Source of the DNA: JBBDIM01 sp040880405
GTDB taxonomy: Bacteria; Planctomycetota; Planctomycetia; Pirellulales; Pirellulaceae
Direction: 5' to 3'
DNA length: 45,636 nt
Assembly (NCBI GenBank): GCA_040880405.1
Contig: JBBDIM010000034.1
Span: forward strand, 1-45,636
In this document: positions 25,895 to 38,593 of the stretch, piece by piece
Numbering within the stretch: the first letter of the stretch is position 1
Layout: every line of letters starts with the position of its first letter
The notes under the pieces: generated by a model
Database searches by the model: none
Told to the model about the DNA's origin: nothing
What the model saw: only the letters and a program-made list of their open reading frames with translations
Made by a program: the position numbers and the translations under genes

Positions 25895-26060
25895 GGGGAT
25901 GAGTTCAATTACCAGGAGTCGGCGGCATAGAACCTTAATCCGGGGTACGCGTATTTGAACTTATCCCCGTTCAAACGCACCATCCTCAACACGGGCGCGG
26001 ACAAGAATTGGCGATCTCCAACGAAATCGCATCAAATTTCTCACACGCCAATCGGGTGCG
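25895..26060 (+). repeat. Nested palindromic element, copy 2 (left half)
   Basis: It opens with GGGGATGAGTTCAATTACCA at 25895, a 25-of-28 inverted match to 26703-26730, and carries ACTTATCCCCGTT, CCATCCTCAACAC and TTTCTCACACGCCAA in the same order as copy 1 at 20263. It then breaks off into unrelated repeats. Confidence 0.8.
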
Positions 26061-26552
26061 ATCCGCGTTATGCGCCTGGATTCGCCGATGCGGAGCCATC
26101 CCCAACTCCCCCAGGCCCGGAGGGCCGATACAATTCAACCGAACCACATATTTGAAACGCAGAGACGCGGAGATCGCAGAGGACCCGCGTGTATGTCGCG
26201 CCTCTGCGCTGGGTGCCATGCCCACGCCCGGAAAGCATGGGCATGCTTTGGCGGGAAAATCTTCCACCGGCAACTCCCATTCCCAACAGCCCTGGCGGTC
26301 CGGTCCCGTGGTTGATAAGAAAGAAAGTTAGCCACGGATTAGCACGGATTTTCACGGATAAGAGGGACGCCGCGGCGGCGAGTTTCGGAGAAAGGATTAA
26401 CCACGAAATACACGAATGACACGAAAGGGGGAACTGGCTCAAAGGACCAACGATTTCTCGACCGCCACCGTTGAAACTTGGAAAGCGGAATTTTGGTCGG
26501 TTGCTTTTCGTGTCATTCGTGTCATTCGTGGTTAAAAAAAGAGCCGCGGATT
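26061..26552. repeat. Mosaic of short dispersed repeats
   Basis: This gene-free stretch holds CAGAGACGCGGAGATCGCAG (about 26159), GGAAAGCATGGGCATGC (about 26231), GCCACGGATTAGCACGGATT (26331-26361) and an inverted pair of TTAACCACGAA-type arms at 26397-26427 and 26504-26535. These are the kinds of words scattered through planctomycete intergenic DNA. All readings across it are short and have no protein-like pattern. Confidence 0.65.
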
Positions 26553-26730
26553 TTGACGTTATCCCCGTACGAGTTTGGCGGGCGAACCAATCGCCGCCGC
26601 GGGGTTGCCCTGTCAATGGGAGAAAAATTCCGGTTTTCAAAATGGAGCGTTTGGAAGGGGATAAGGTCAATTACGGGTGCCGCGGATTAGGGTTCTATGC
26701 CGCCGACTCTTTGTAATTGAGCTCATCCCC
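26553..26730 (-). repeat. Nested palindromic element, copy 3 (inverted)
   Basis: Read on the minus strand it starts GGGGATGAGCTCAATTACAA, continues with GTCGGCGGCATAGAACC as in copy 2, and has the inner arm CCCGTAATTGACCTTATCCC (26658-26677). Over about 90 bases it is an inverted copy of 25895-25984, so copies 2 and 3 face each other across the mosaic region. Confidence 0.8.
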
Positions 26731-26812
26731 TAAATGCATGCCGAGTCAGGCACCTCCCACGGTGGTCAAACAGCGCCCCAGGGCGTAAATTCTTCTCCGA
26801 TGGGGCGTTTCG

Positions 26813-27931
26813 ATGTCCATTCCCCAATCTACCCCAGGCAAGCAAACCATGCGTTTTCCGCTGCATTTGGAACATTGGCTTCGCCCGTTCGAAAAACGGA
26901 CCCCGCTCGACGTTGCGCCGGGGACGATCGAACGACCGGCAGAGGAGACCTCGTCTCAGGCCTGGATCATCGCGTACGACGAAACGGGGATCGTTGAGCA
27001 GCGGCTGGAGCGTGTTGAACAAATCACTGAGCTCCGCGGCAAACACAAGGTTACCTGGATCCATGTCCATGGGCTGGGAGACCTGGAGTTGATCCACCAA
27101 TTGGCCGCGATGTTCCAGATCCACCCCCTTACCATGGAGGACATCGTCCATGTCCACCAACGCGCCAAGGCGGAGGAGTACGACGAGTACGCGTTTATTG
27201 TGGCGCGGATGGTGGAGATCGAGCCGCACCTCGATTCGCGGCAGTTGAGCATTTTGGTGGGGACTGACTTCGTGCTGAGCCTGGAAGAGGCGGGCGACTA
27301 TGCGTGTCTCGATCCAATCCGTTCACGGCTCCGTAAGAGCCTGGGGCGGATCCGGCAGATGGGCTCGGACTATCTGGCCTACGCCCTACTGGATGTCGTG
27401 GTCGATCGGTACTTTCCGGTGGTCGAGGCGTACGGCGATCGGCTGGATCGCCTGGAAGATCCGGCCGTCGCCGGGAATACGCGCGAGGTGATCCCGGCGA
27501 TCCAGCGGCTCAACAGCGAACTGCTGGCCCTGCGGCGGATGCTGATGCCGCACCGCGAGGCGATCAAACTGCTGATGGGGGACGATTTCGATCAGATCAG
27601 CGAGACCACGTTCCACTTCCTCCGCGACGCGGCCGATCATATCAGCCAGTTGATCGACGCGATCGACTTGTATCGGCAACTCTGCTCCGATCTCCGCGAC
27701 TTCTACTTTAACCTCACCACGCAGAAGGCAAACGAGGTGATGAAGACCCTGACGATCATCGCCACGGTCTTCATTCCTTTGACCTTCATCGCCGGCATCT
27801 ACGGCATGAATTTCCAGTACATGCCGGAGCTGAACTGGCAATATGGCTACCTCGTTTCGCTCGGCAGCATGGCCGCGATTGCCGGGGCGCTCCTGCTTTG
27901 GTTTTGGCACCGAGGCTGGTTTAATGATTGA
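26813..27931 (+). CDS. corA: Magnesium/cobalt transporter CorA
   Basis: A 372-residue inner-membrane channel for magnesium and other divalent ions. The large cytoplasmic domain has IHPLTMEDIVHVHQRAKAEE and a long stalk helix with LALRRMLMPHREAIKLLM. Two C-terminal membrane helices follow; the first ends in YGMNFQYMPEL, with the signature Gly-Met-Asn at 331-333 that forms the selectivity entrance, and the acidic MPEL loop after it. The tail HRGWFND is short and polar, as usual. The start at 26813 is used; an in-frame ATG at 26849 would lose only a non-conserved stretch. Its stop lies 11 bases from the stop of the convergent gltD gene, leaving almost no room for a terminator. The palindromic mosaic ends about 80 bases upstream. 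Confidence 0.95.
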   Translation: MSIPQSTPGKQTMRFPLHLEHWLRPFEKRTPLDVAPGTIERPAEETSSQAWIIAYDETGIVEQRLERVEQITELRGKHKVTWIHVHGLGDLELIHQLAAMFQIHPLTMEDIVHVHQRAKAEEYDEYAFIVARMVEIEPHLDSRQLSILVGTDFVLSLEEAGDYACLDPIRSRLRKSLGRIRQMGSDYLAYALLDVVVDRYFPVVEAYGDRLDRLEDPAVAGNTREVIPAIQRLNSELLALRRMLMPHREAIKLLMGDDFDQISETTFHFLRDAADHISQLIDAIDLYRQLCSDLRDFYFNLTTQKANEVMKTLTIIATVFIPLTFIAGIYGMNFQYMPELNWQYGYLVSLGSMAAIAGALLLWFWHRGWFND

Positions 27932-27942
27932 CGTCCGACTCC

Positions 27943-29398
27943 TTACGGCAAGGTCGAGACGCCCATCAGGTAGCGGTCGCATTCTCGCGCGGCAGCGCGG
28001 CCTTCGTTGATGGCCCAGACCACCAGGCTTTGCCCGCGGCGACAGTCCCCGGCGGCGAACACGCCGTCGATGCTGGTGGCGAACCGGCCGTATTCCGCTT
28101 GAAAGTTCGACCGTTGGTCGGTCTCCAGGCCCAGCTTCTCGGCCAGGGTTGCCTCGGGGCCCAAAAAGCCCATCGCCAGCATGACCACCTCCGCTTTGAA
28201 CTCCTGCTCACTGCCAGGCACTTCGTGCATGTTGAAGCGGCCGCTGTCGTCCTTGGTCCATTCGACGCGGACGGTGCGGATGCCGGCTAGGTTTCCCTTG
28301 CCGTCGTCGATGAACTCCTTGCTCAGCACGCAGAATTCCCGCGGATCGTTGCCGAATTTGGCTTTGGCCTCTTCGTGGCCGTAGTCGACGCGGAACACCT
28401 TGGCCCACTGCGGCCAAGGGTTATCAGGAGCCCGCTGCTCGGGCGGTTCCGGCAGCAACTCGAAGTTGACCATGCTCTTGCAGCCTTGGCGGATCGAGGT
28501 GCCGATGCAGTCGTTCCCGGTATCACCACCGCCGATCACGATAACATTCTTGCCCTCGGCGGAGATGTAGTTGCCGTCGGCATGTTTCGAGTCGAGCAGA
28601 CTTTTGGTATTGGCGCGGAGGAAGTCCATCGCGAAATGAACCCCCTTGAGGTCTCGTCCTGGGATCGGCAGGTCGCGCGGCTTGGTCGCGCCGACGGCCA
28701 AGACAATCGCGTCCGTCTCTTCCTTCAGTTTGGCGATATCGAGGTGTACCCCGACATGCGCCCCGGTGACGAACTTGATGCCCGCTTTGCGCATCAACTC
28801 GACGCGCCGCTCGACGATCCCCTTGTCGAGCTTCATGTTGGGGATACCGTACATCAGCAGCCCGCCGATCCGGTCGTCCCGTTCGTAGACGGTCACCTCG
28901 TGGCCGGCTCGGTTCAGTTGTTCGGCGGCGGCTAGTCCGGCGGGACCGGAGCCGATAACAGCCACTTTCTTGCCGGTCCGCTGGGAGGGCTCAATAACAT
29001 CGACCCAGCCCTCTTCGAAGCCGCGATCGATGATCGCCCCTTCGATATTCTTGATCGTGACCGGCGGGTTAGTGATTCCCAGCACGCAGGCGTTCTCGCA
29101 CGGCGCGGGGCAAACCCTACCGGTGAACTCGGGGAAGTTGTTGGTTTTGTGGAGCCGGTCGAGCGCTTCGCGCCAGCGGCCGTGATACACCAAGTCGTTC
29201 CACTCGGGAATCAGGTTATCCACCGGGCAGCCGGTCGTCGACTGGCAAAACGGCACCCCGCAGTCCATGCACCGCGCGCCCTGGGTCGTCAGGTGCTCGT
29301 CGGTGATTTGGACTAGGAATTCATCGTAATCGTTAAGTCGAACCAGCGGATCGCGATAAGGGATCGTGTTGCGCTGATACTCCATAAAGCCAGTTGGC

Positions 29399-29406
<8 letters not shown>
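27943..29406 (-). CDS. gltD: Glutamate synthase small (beta) subunit
   Basis: A 487-residue cytoplasmic subunit that feeds electrons from NADPH to the large subunit for glutamate synthesis from glutamine and 2-oxoglutarate. The N-terminal part has the cysteines for two iron-sulfur clusters (CMDCGVPFC, and CPAPCENAC further on). An FAD site follows near 150 (VIGSGPAGLAAAEQLNRAG) with GGLLMYGIPNMKLDK, and the NADPH site is at about 295 (VIGGGDTGNDCIG). The C-terminus has FAAGDCRRGQSLVVWAI, closing the FAD domain. Length and order match bacterial GltD. Its start overlaps the end of gltB by eight bases, so the two are translationally coupled. Confidence 0.97.
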
Positions 29407-34009
<4,603 letters not shown>

Positions 34010-34223
34010 GACTCTTACCTTCGTGCTGTTTCGTTCGGAGGCGTTTGAATCGCTTCAATCACCGACGAACCTGCTTTTGGTGTTTGTATCGTGAATGGAC
34101 GGGTCGGCGAAAGTTATCCCGGATTTCCCGGCTCTCGCTCTCTCGCCTGTCCTTGGTTCGCAATACAGGACTCAAATTTACATGGATCTTGACGCAAGGT
34201 CGGTAGGGACAATCTCCGCGATT

Positions 34224-34258
34224 GGTTTCCCGCGGTAACGTCCTTACCGATGGAAACC
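34224..34258. promoter_or_regulatory. 15-base dyad between lysR-type gene and gltB
   Basis: Arms 34224-34238 (GGTTTCCCGCGGTAA) and 34244-34258 (TTACCGATGGAAACC) pair at 13 of 15 positions around a 5-base loop, just after the regulator's stop codon. There is no T-run, so a simple terminator is unlikely; it may be an operator or an RNA hairpin. The spacer 34010-34223 shows no other clear site. Confidence 0.4.
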
Positions 34259-34259
34259 G

Positions 34260-35324
34260 TTAAGGGGTGGCGGAAACTCCGTCTCGGGTACGGACCTCGG
34301 CGGCCGGAACGTCGGTGGACCGGGCCGCGGTCGAAGAAGAGGTAGTGGCGTAATCCGCCGAGGAGCCCTCTTCCGCATGGTCGACAATCTTTCGGTCGAC
34401 AGGCTGACGGTCGACCGTGTGGTCGGCGGCTATCTGGGCAGCCTCCGCTTTTTCGTGCAGAAGCTGAATGAATCGCCGCGCTGTTTTGCCTAGCTGCTTC
34501 CCTTGACGGGTCACAATCCCCAGCGGTCGAACCAAGGTTTGACCCGCGATGGGAATCGCCACCAGGCTGCCGGAAGCGACTTCCCTTGTGACGGTATGGA
34601 TCGGCAGCAAACCAAAACCGGCGTCGATTTCGATCGCGCGCTTGATCGTCTCGATGTTATCGAACTGCATCACCACCTGGACTTCCGCCCCATGGGTGGC
34701 CAATACGCGGTCGATCTCGCGACGGATTTGCAGTTGCGGATCAAACCCGACCATCTTCCGCCCATCCAATTCGTCCAGCCAAACCGACTCGCGGTGGGCC
34801 AAATCACTTTCCGGGCAGCAGACCAGAACCATCGGCTCTTCCCGCCACATGTCCGCTTTGACCGTTTTCGTCGTGCTCGGATAGCTGACCAAGCCGATAT
34901 CAACCTGGTCCGTCTCCACCAAATGCACGACCGTCGCCGGATGCTGGTACTGCAGCCGCACATCCGCCTTGGGATGCTGCCCCAGGAACTCCTGCACGCA
35001 GTCGTTCATGTGACTCAGCCCGACCGAGTAGATCGAGGCGATGGTCACTTGCCCCGCCACTTCCTGATGCAAGGAGCGGACATCTTCTTCCAAGGCGTAA
35101 TATCGGTGTACCAGTTGGCGACACCCTTGGTAGTACATCTCCCCTTCAGCCGTAGGGACCAACGGACGTTTCGATCGATCGATCAACTTGACGCCCAGCC
35201 GTTCCTCCAATTGGTGAACCATCTGGCTCGCCCCCGACTGTGAAATGCCATTCTCGTCCGCGGCGCGCGAAAAACTTCGCTGCCCGACGACATCGCAGAA
35301 CACTTTGAGGGATTTTACGTGCAT
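34260..35324 (-). CDS. LysR family transcriptional regulator
   Basis: A 354-residue DNA-binding regulator. The N-terminal winged helix-turn-helix covers about 1-60 (FSRAADENGISQSGASQMV) and runs into the linker helix. The C-terminal part is the substrate-binding-like effector domain, with VTIASIYSVGLSHMNDCVQ and GFGLLPIHTV. The last 60 residues are a Thr/Ser/Asp/Ala-rich tail not usual for the family. The start at 35324 puts the HTH at the normal position; the reading to 35384 adds a Pro-rich leader. It is upstream of gltB on the same strand, not divergent as with Bacillus gltC, so control of gltBD is likely by position but unproven. The effector is unknown. Confidence 0.9.
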   Translation of the reverse strand: MHVKSLKVFCDVVGQRSFSRAADENGISQSGASQMVHQLEERLGVKLIDRSKRPLVPTAEGEMYYQGCRQLVHRYYALEEDVRSLHQEVAGQVTIASIYSVGLSHMNDCVQEFLGQHPKADVRLQYQHPATVVHLVETDQVDIGLVSYPSTTKTVKADMWREEPMVLVCCPESDLAHRESVWLDELDGRKMVGFDPQLQIRREIDRVLATHGAEVQVVMQFDNIETIKRAIEIDAGFGLLPIHTVTREVASGSLVAIPIAGQTLVRPLGIVTRQGKQLGKTARRFIQLLHEKAEAAQIAADHTVDRQPVDRKIVDHAEEGSSADYATTSSSTAARSTDVPAAEVRTRDGVSATP

Positions 35325-35617
35325 GAATGGCCGGGGTACCGGAGGTTGAGCATGGGGCGACGGTGGGGACGTCGACCGAGGCAAACGGATTATGCGGAAA
35401 CCAAATACTGATCAGCCGCAGAATTACAAAAGGCAATGTCAGAGTAGGAAGCGTGTCCCGATTCGTCAAGGTTCCCAGCCTGATTTTAAGGGCCATGTTC
35501 GCCCCGCTGTTCCCTTTTGGGATGCCTAAGTTGAGGATATCAAACAGCTTACAACGGGATAAGCAGCCCCCAAGGGTGGTCAAGAAATGCTCTTGTGGTG
35601 GTCATCCGATCCCGGAT

Positions 35618-35641
35618 TGACCCCTTTTTCACGGCCCACCC
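35618..35641 (-). repeat. Half of the 85-base hairpin family at the end of bioD
   Basis: On the minus strand it reads GGGTGGGCCGTGAAAAAGGG followed by GTCA, the same 24 bases as the left end and flank of the element at 17002-17022. It supplies the TGA stop codon of bioD. The 293-base spacer 35325-35617 has no other supported feature. Confidence 0.75.
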
Positions 35642-36342
35642 AATCCAAACCAATCCACCTCTGCCAAAAACTCTTCTGCCCCATAGGCGGCATGGGCCAA
35701 GATCGGTGGCACGCAGTGCCGCGCCAGTTCGTCTCGGTTGGAGGTTTGACTGAGGTCGTTCTCTGAGGGGGACTGGGTGTCGTTGAGCACGATCCCGGCC
35801 ACCGGCAGGCCATCGCCGTAGCTGGTGGCGGTGATCAAGGTTTGCAGGGTCTCGTTAATCACCCCGAGGCGGTTGGCCGCGACGACGATCAAGGGGTACC
35901 CCATTTCCAGGGCCAAGTCGGCGACGTAATCGTCGTCGGAGATGGGGCTCATCAGCCCGCCCGCCCCTTCGACCAGGACGATATCGCACTGCCCCAGCTC
36001 ATGCCGCTCGGCCCAGTACTCCAGGCCGATCCGCAGCAGCTTGGCGTCCACCCTTTTCCCCTCCGCGCGCGCTGCCAAATGAGGAGCCAGCGGCGCGGCG
36101 AAATATTGGGGGCAAACCGCTTCCAACGTTCCCGGCCGACCCGCGGCTTGCCACAAGTGCAGGGCGTCTTCCGAGACAAGTTGCCCCTGCTGCTGCACAC
36201 AGCCGCTGGCCACCGGCTTATAGACACCGACGGTTTTTCCGGCTTGAACGAGCGCCTTGGCGATCAAGCCACCGACATGGGTCTTGCCGACCTCGGTATT
36301 ATTTCCGGTAATGAACAAGCCCACAGGTGGTTTTCGCATCAT
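35629..36342 (-). CDS. bioD: Dethiobiotin synthase
   Basis: A 237-residue cytoplasmic enzyme that closes the ureido ring of dethiobiotin from diaminopelargonate, carbon dioxide and ATP, the step before biotin synthase. The P-loop is GNNTEVGKTH near residue 13-22, a small change from the usual GTDTEVGKT. YKPVASGC and VEGAGGLMSPI are the other family motifs, and AANRLGVINETLQTL follows. The start at 36342 (MMRKPPVGLFI) fits the normal N-terminus; the next codon is also ATG. The last few residues (LGGP) and the TGA lie in a repeat end, so the original C-terminus may have been altered. No other bio gene is in the window. It is divergent from aguB, with 95 bases between. Confidence 0.94.
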   Translation of the reverse strand: MMRKPPVGLFITGNNTEVGKTHVGGLIAKALVQAGKTVGVYKPVASGCVQQQGQLVSEDALHLWQAAGRPGTLEAVCPQYFAAPLAPHLAARAEGKRVDAKLLRIGLEYWAERHELGQCDIVLVEGAGGLMSPISDDDYVADLALEMGYPLIVVAANRLGVINETLQTLITATSYGDGLPVAGIVLNDTQSPSENDLSQTSNRDELARHCVPPILAHAAYGAEEFLAEVDWFGLGGP

Positions 36343-36437
36343 GGGGTGCAGAGTACCATTTCGCGTTGGGTTGTCCCAGTCGGCCACATAGGCGAGTGGT
36401 TACGTCACGTTTTCACCCTTCTTACCTAAGCGAGCGC

Positions 36438-37328
36438 ATGAGCACGCCGGATAAAATCAACGTGGCCGTGGTGCAGATGTCCTGCACCGACAACAAACAG
36501 CAGAACGTCGAGAAGGCCCTCGCGAAAATTGCCGAGGCGGCCCAAAAGGGGGCGAACATCGTCTGCCTGCAGGAACTGTTCCCCGGGCTCTACTTCTGCC
36601 AGACCGAGGACCACCTCAAATTCCAACAGGCGGAGCCGATTCCCGGCCCCACCAGCCGCGCGATGCAGGCCGCCGCCAAGGAGCATGGCGTGGTGGTGGT
36701 CGCTTCGCTGTTTGAACAACGCGCCGCCGGGCTGTACCACAACACCACCGCCGTGTTCGACGCCGATGGCGCGGACCTCGGCATCTACCGCAAGATGCAC
36801 ATCCCGGACGATCCCCACTACTACGAGAAGTTTTACTTCACCCCCGGCGACTTAGGGTTCCGCAGCTTCCAAACCAAGTTCGGCCGGATCGGGGTTTGTA
36901 TCTGCTGGGACCAATGGTTCCCCGAGGCGGCTCGGCTGACCGCGCTGACCGGGGCGCAAATCTTGTTCTACCCCACCGCCATCGGCTGGCTGCACGACGA
37001 GAAACAGGAGTATGGCCTGCAACAGGTGAACGCGTGGGAAACGATGATGCGGAGCCACGCGATCGCCAACGGGGTGTTTGTCGCCGCGCCCAATCGGATT
37101 GGAATTGAAGAGAACATCGAGTTCTGGGGGCATTCGTTCATCTCTGACCCCACTGGGCAACTGCTGACGGTCGGCTCGCACGATCAGGAAGAAGTGTTGG
37201 TGACGGAATGCAACCTGGCGCAGGTCGAGTTCGCGCGGACCCATTGGCCGTTCCTGCGAGATCGCCGGATCGACGCCTATGGCGGGCTACTCAAGCGGTA
37301 CATCGATGACGGGAGTTCCGCCCAGTGA
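36438..37328 (+). CDS. aguB: N-carbamoylputrescine amidohydrolase
   Basis: A 296-residue cytoplasmic nitrilase-superfamily enzyme that splits N-carbamoylputrescine into putrescine, ammonia and carbon dioxide. The catalytic triad is visible: Glu46 in CLQELFPG, Lys119 in YRKMHIPDD and Cys156 in CICWDQWFPEA. FYFTPGD and WGHSFISDPTG are typical of AguB. Length fits. The start at 36438 gives the family's normal N-terminus (MSTPDKINVAVVQMSC); the in-frame region before it is non-coding. Its stop overlaps the GTG start of the agmatine deiminase gene, so the two consecutive steps of the pathway are coupled. Confidence 0.96.
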   Translation: MSTPDKINVAVVQMSCTDNKQQNVEKALAKIAEAAQKGANIVCLQELFPGLYFCQTEDHLKFQQAEPIPGPTSRAMQAAAKEHGVVVVASLFEQRAAGLYHNTTAVFDADGADLGIYRKMHIPDDPHYYEKFYFTPGDLGFRSFQTKFGRIGVCICWDQWFPEAARLTALTGAQILFYPTAIGWLHDEKQEYGLQQVNAWETMMRSHAIANGVFVAAPNRIGIEENIEFWGHSFISDPTGQLLTVGSHDQEEVLVTECNLAQVEFARTHWPFLRDRRIDAYGGLLKRYIDDGSSAQ

Positions 37329-38356
37329 GCGACGCCACACCGCGCGAACTTGGTTACCGCTGGCCCGCTGAATGGGAACCGCATCGCGGCACCTTGCTGG
37401 CCTGGCCCTATAACCGCGAGTCTTGGCCGGGGAAGTTCGAGCCGATCCCCGGGGTCTATCGGCAATTGGTCGAGACGCTGGCCCAGTTCGAACCAGTCCA
37501 CATCAATGCGGCCCCTGGTCCGGTGATGGACGAAGCGGAGCGATTGGTCGGCAGTATCACTAACGTCACGCTGCACCCCATTCCCACAAACGACGCGTGG
37601 GCCCGAGACCATGGCCCGACCTTCCTAGAAAGCACGACTGGCGGCCCATGGAGCGCCGTCGATTGGAACTACAACGCGTGGGGCGGCAAGTATCCACCTT
37701 GGGACGACGACCAGCAGGTCCCGGCTCGGCTGGCCGAGCGGCTTGGCTTCGCGCGGTTTTCGCCGGGGATCATCATGGAAGGTGGGGCGATCGACGGCAA
37801 CGGAGCGGGCCTCGTGTTAACCACCACCGAGTGCCTGCTGAACCCCAACCGCAACCCCCATCTTTCGCAAGAGCAAACCGAAACTTACCTTCGCGACTAC
37901 CTCGGCGCGAAGAAAATCCTGTGGTTGGATCACGGGATCGCCGGAGACGACACCGACGGCCACATCGACGAACTGGCGCGGTTCGTCAGCCCCCGCAAGG
38001 TGTTGGCCGCAAGCGAAGAGAACAAGGCGGACGAGAACTACGCCGCCCTGCAAGCCAACCTGATGGCCCTGCAAGAGATGACCGACGTCGATGGCAACCT
38101 GCTAGAGGTCGTCCCCCTGCCGATGCCGAGCCCCCTGTACCAGGACGACCAACGTCTCCCGGCCAGCTACTGCAACTTTTACATCGCCAACGGCGCGGTG
38201 CTGGTGCCGCAGTTCGGCGACCCACGGACCGACCGCATCGCCCTGGAGCTTCTCAAAGAGAGCTTCCCGGAACGAGAAATCATCCCCTTGCCGGCCCTTG
38301 ATCTGGTCTGGGGCCTGGGAGCGTTCCACTGCATCTCGCAGCAGATTGTGGGATAA
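37325..38356 (+). CDS. aguA: Agmatine deiminase
   Basis: A 343-residue cytoplasmic enzyme of the peptidyl-arginine deiminase fold that turns agmatine into N-carbamoylputrescine and ammonia. Family motifs are NDAWARDHGPTF, MEGGAIDGNG, DTDGHIDELARFV and, at the end, GLGAFHCISQQ, where Cys336 is the catalytic nucleophile. It starts with GTG, overlapping the aguB stop by four bases (GTGA). Substrate passes from this enzyme to AguB. No arginine decarboxylase to make agmatine is seen in the window, so agmatine comes from elsewhere in the genome or outside. A hairpin repeat follows the gene. Confidence 0.97.
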   Translation: MSDATPRELGYRWPAEWEPHRGTLLAWPYNRESWPGKFEPIPGVYRQLVETLAQFEPVHINAAPGPVMDEAERLVGSITNVTLHPIPTNDAWARDHGPTFLESTTGGPWSAVDWNYNAWGGKYPPWDDDQQVPARLAERLGFARFSPGIIMEGGAIDGNGAGLVLTTTECLLNPNRNPHLSQEQTETYLRDYLGAKKILWLDHGIAGDDTDGHIDELARFVSPRKVLAASEENKADENYAALQANLMALQEMTDVDGNLLEVVPLPMPSPLYQDDQRLPASYCNFYIANGAVLVPQFGDPRTDRIALELLKESFPEREIIPLPALDLVWGLGAFHCISQQIVG

Positions 38357-38398
38357 CGCGGCGTCTCCCCGCCGTCCGTCGTAGCCACGCCAGCGCGT

Positions 38399-38506
38399 CG
38401 TAGCCACGCTTGCCAAAAGCGTGGGGGGAAGTGTTAACCCGCTTCGCCCCACGGTTCAACCCCTACTCGCATATCTCCCACGCTCTGCGCGAGCGTGGCT
38501 ACGTAG
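38399..38506. repeat. GTAGCCACG hairpin repeat, copy 5
   Basis: It runs from CGTAGCCACGCTTGCCAAAA to GAGCGTGGCTACGTAG, close to the copies at 13097 and 13230. A truncated GTAGCCACGCCAGCG lies just before it at 38390, so a partial copy precedes the full one. The spacer between aguA and the antiporter gene holds nothing else clear. Confidence 0.85.
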
Positions 38507-38593
38507 CGGTTTACGCCGAATAGGGTCTCGGCCCCCTTTCTGCTATGATGCCAACCATTGGTTTTCGCATCACTCCCTTGGACGTTGGCATCG

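Noticed and set aside
25828..25908. A longer form of the small His/Cys protein starting at 25908
   Set aside because: The start would be a TTG inside the arm of a palindromic element and would place a polar leader before the signal segment.
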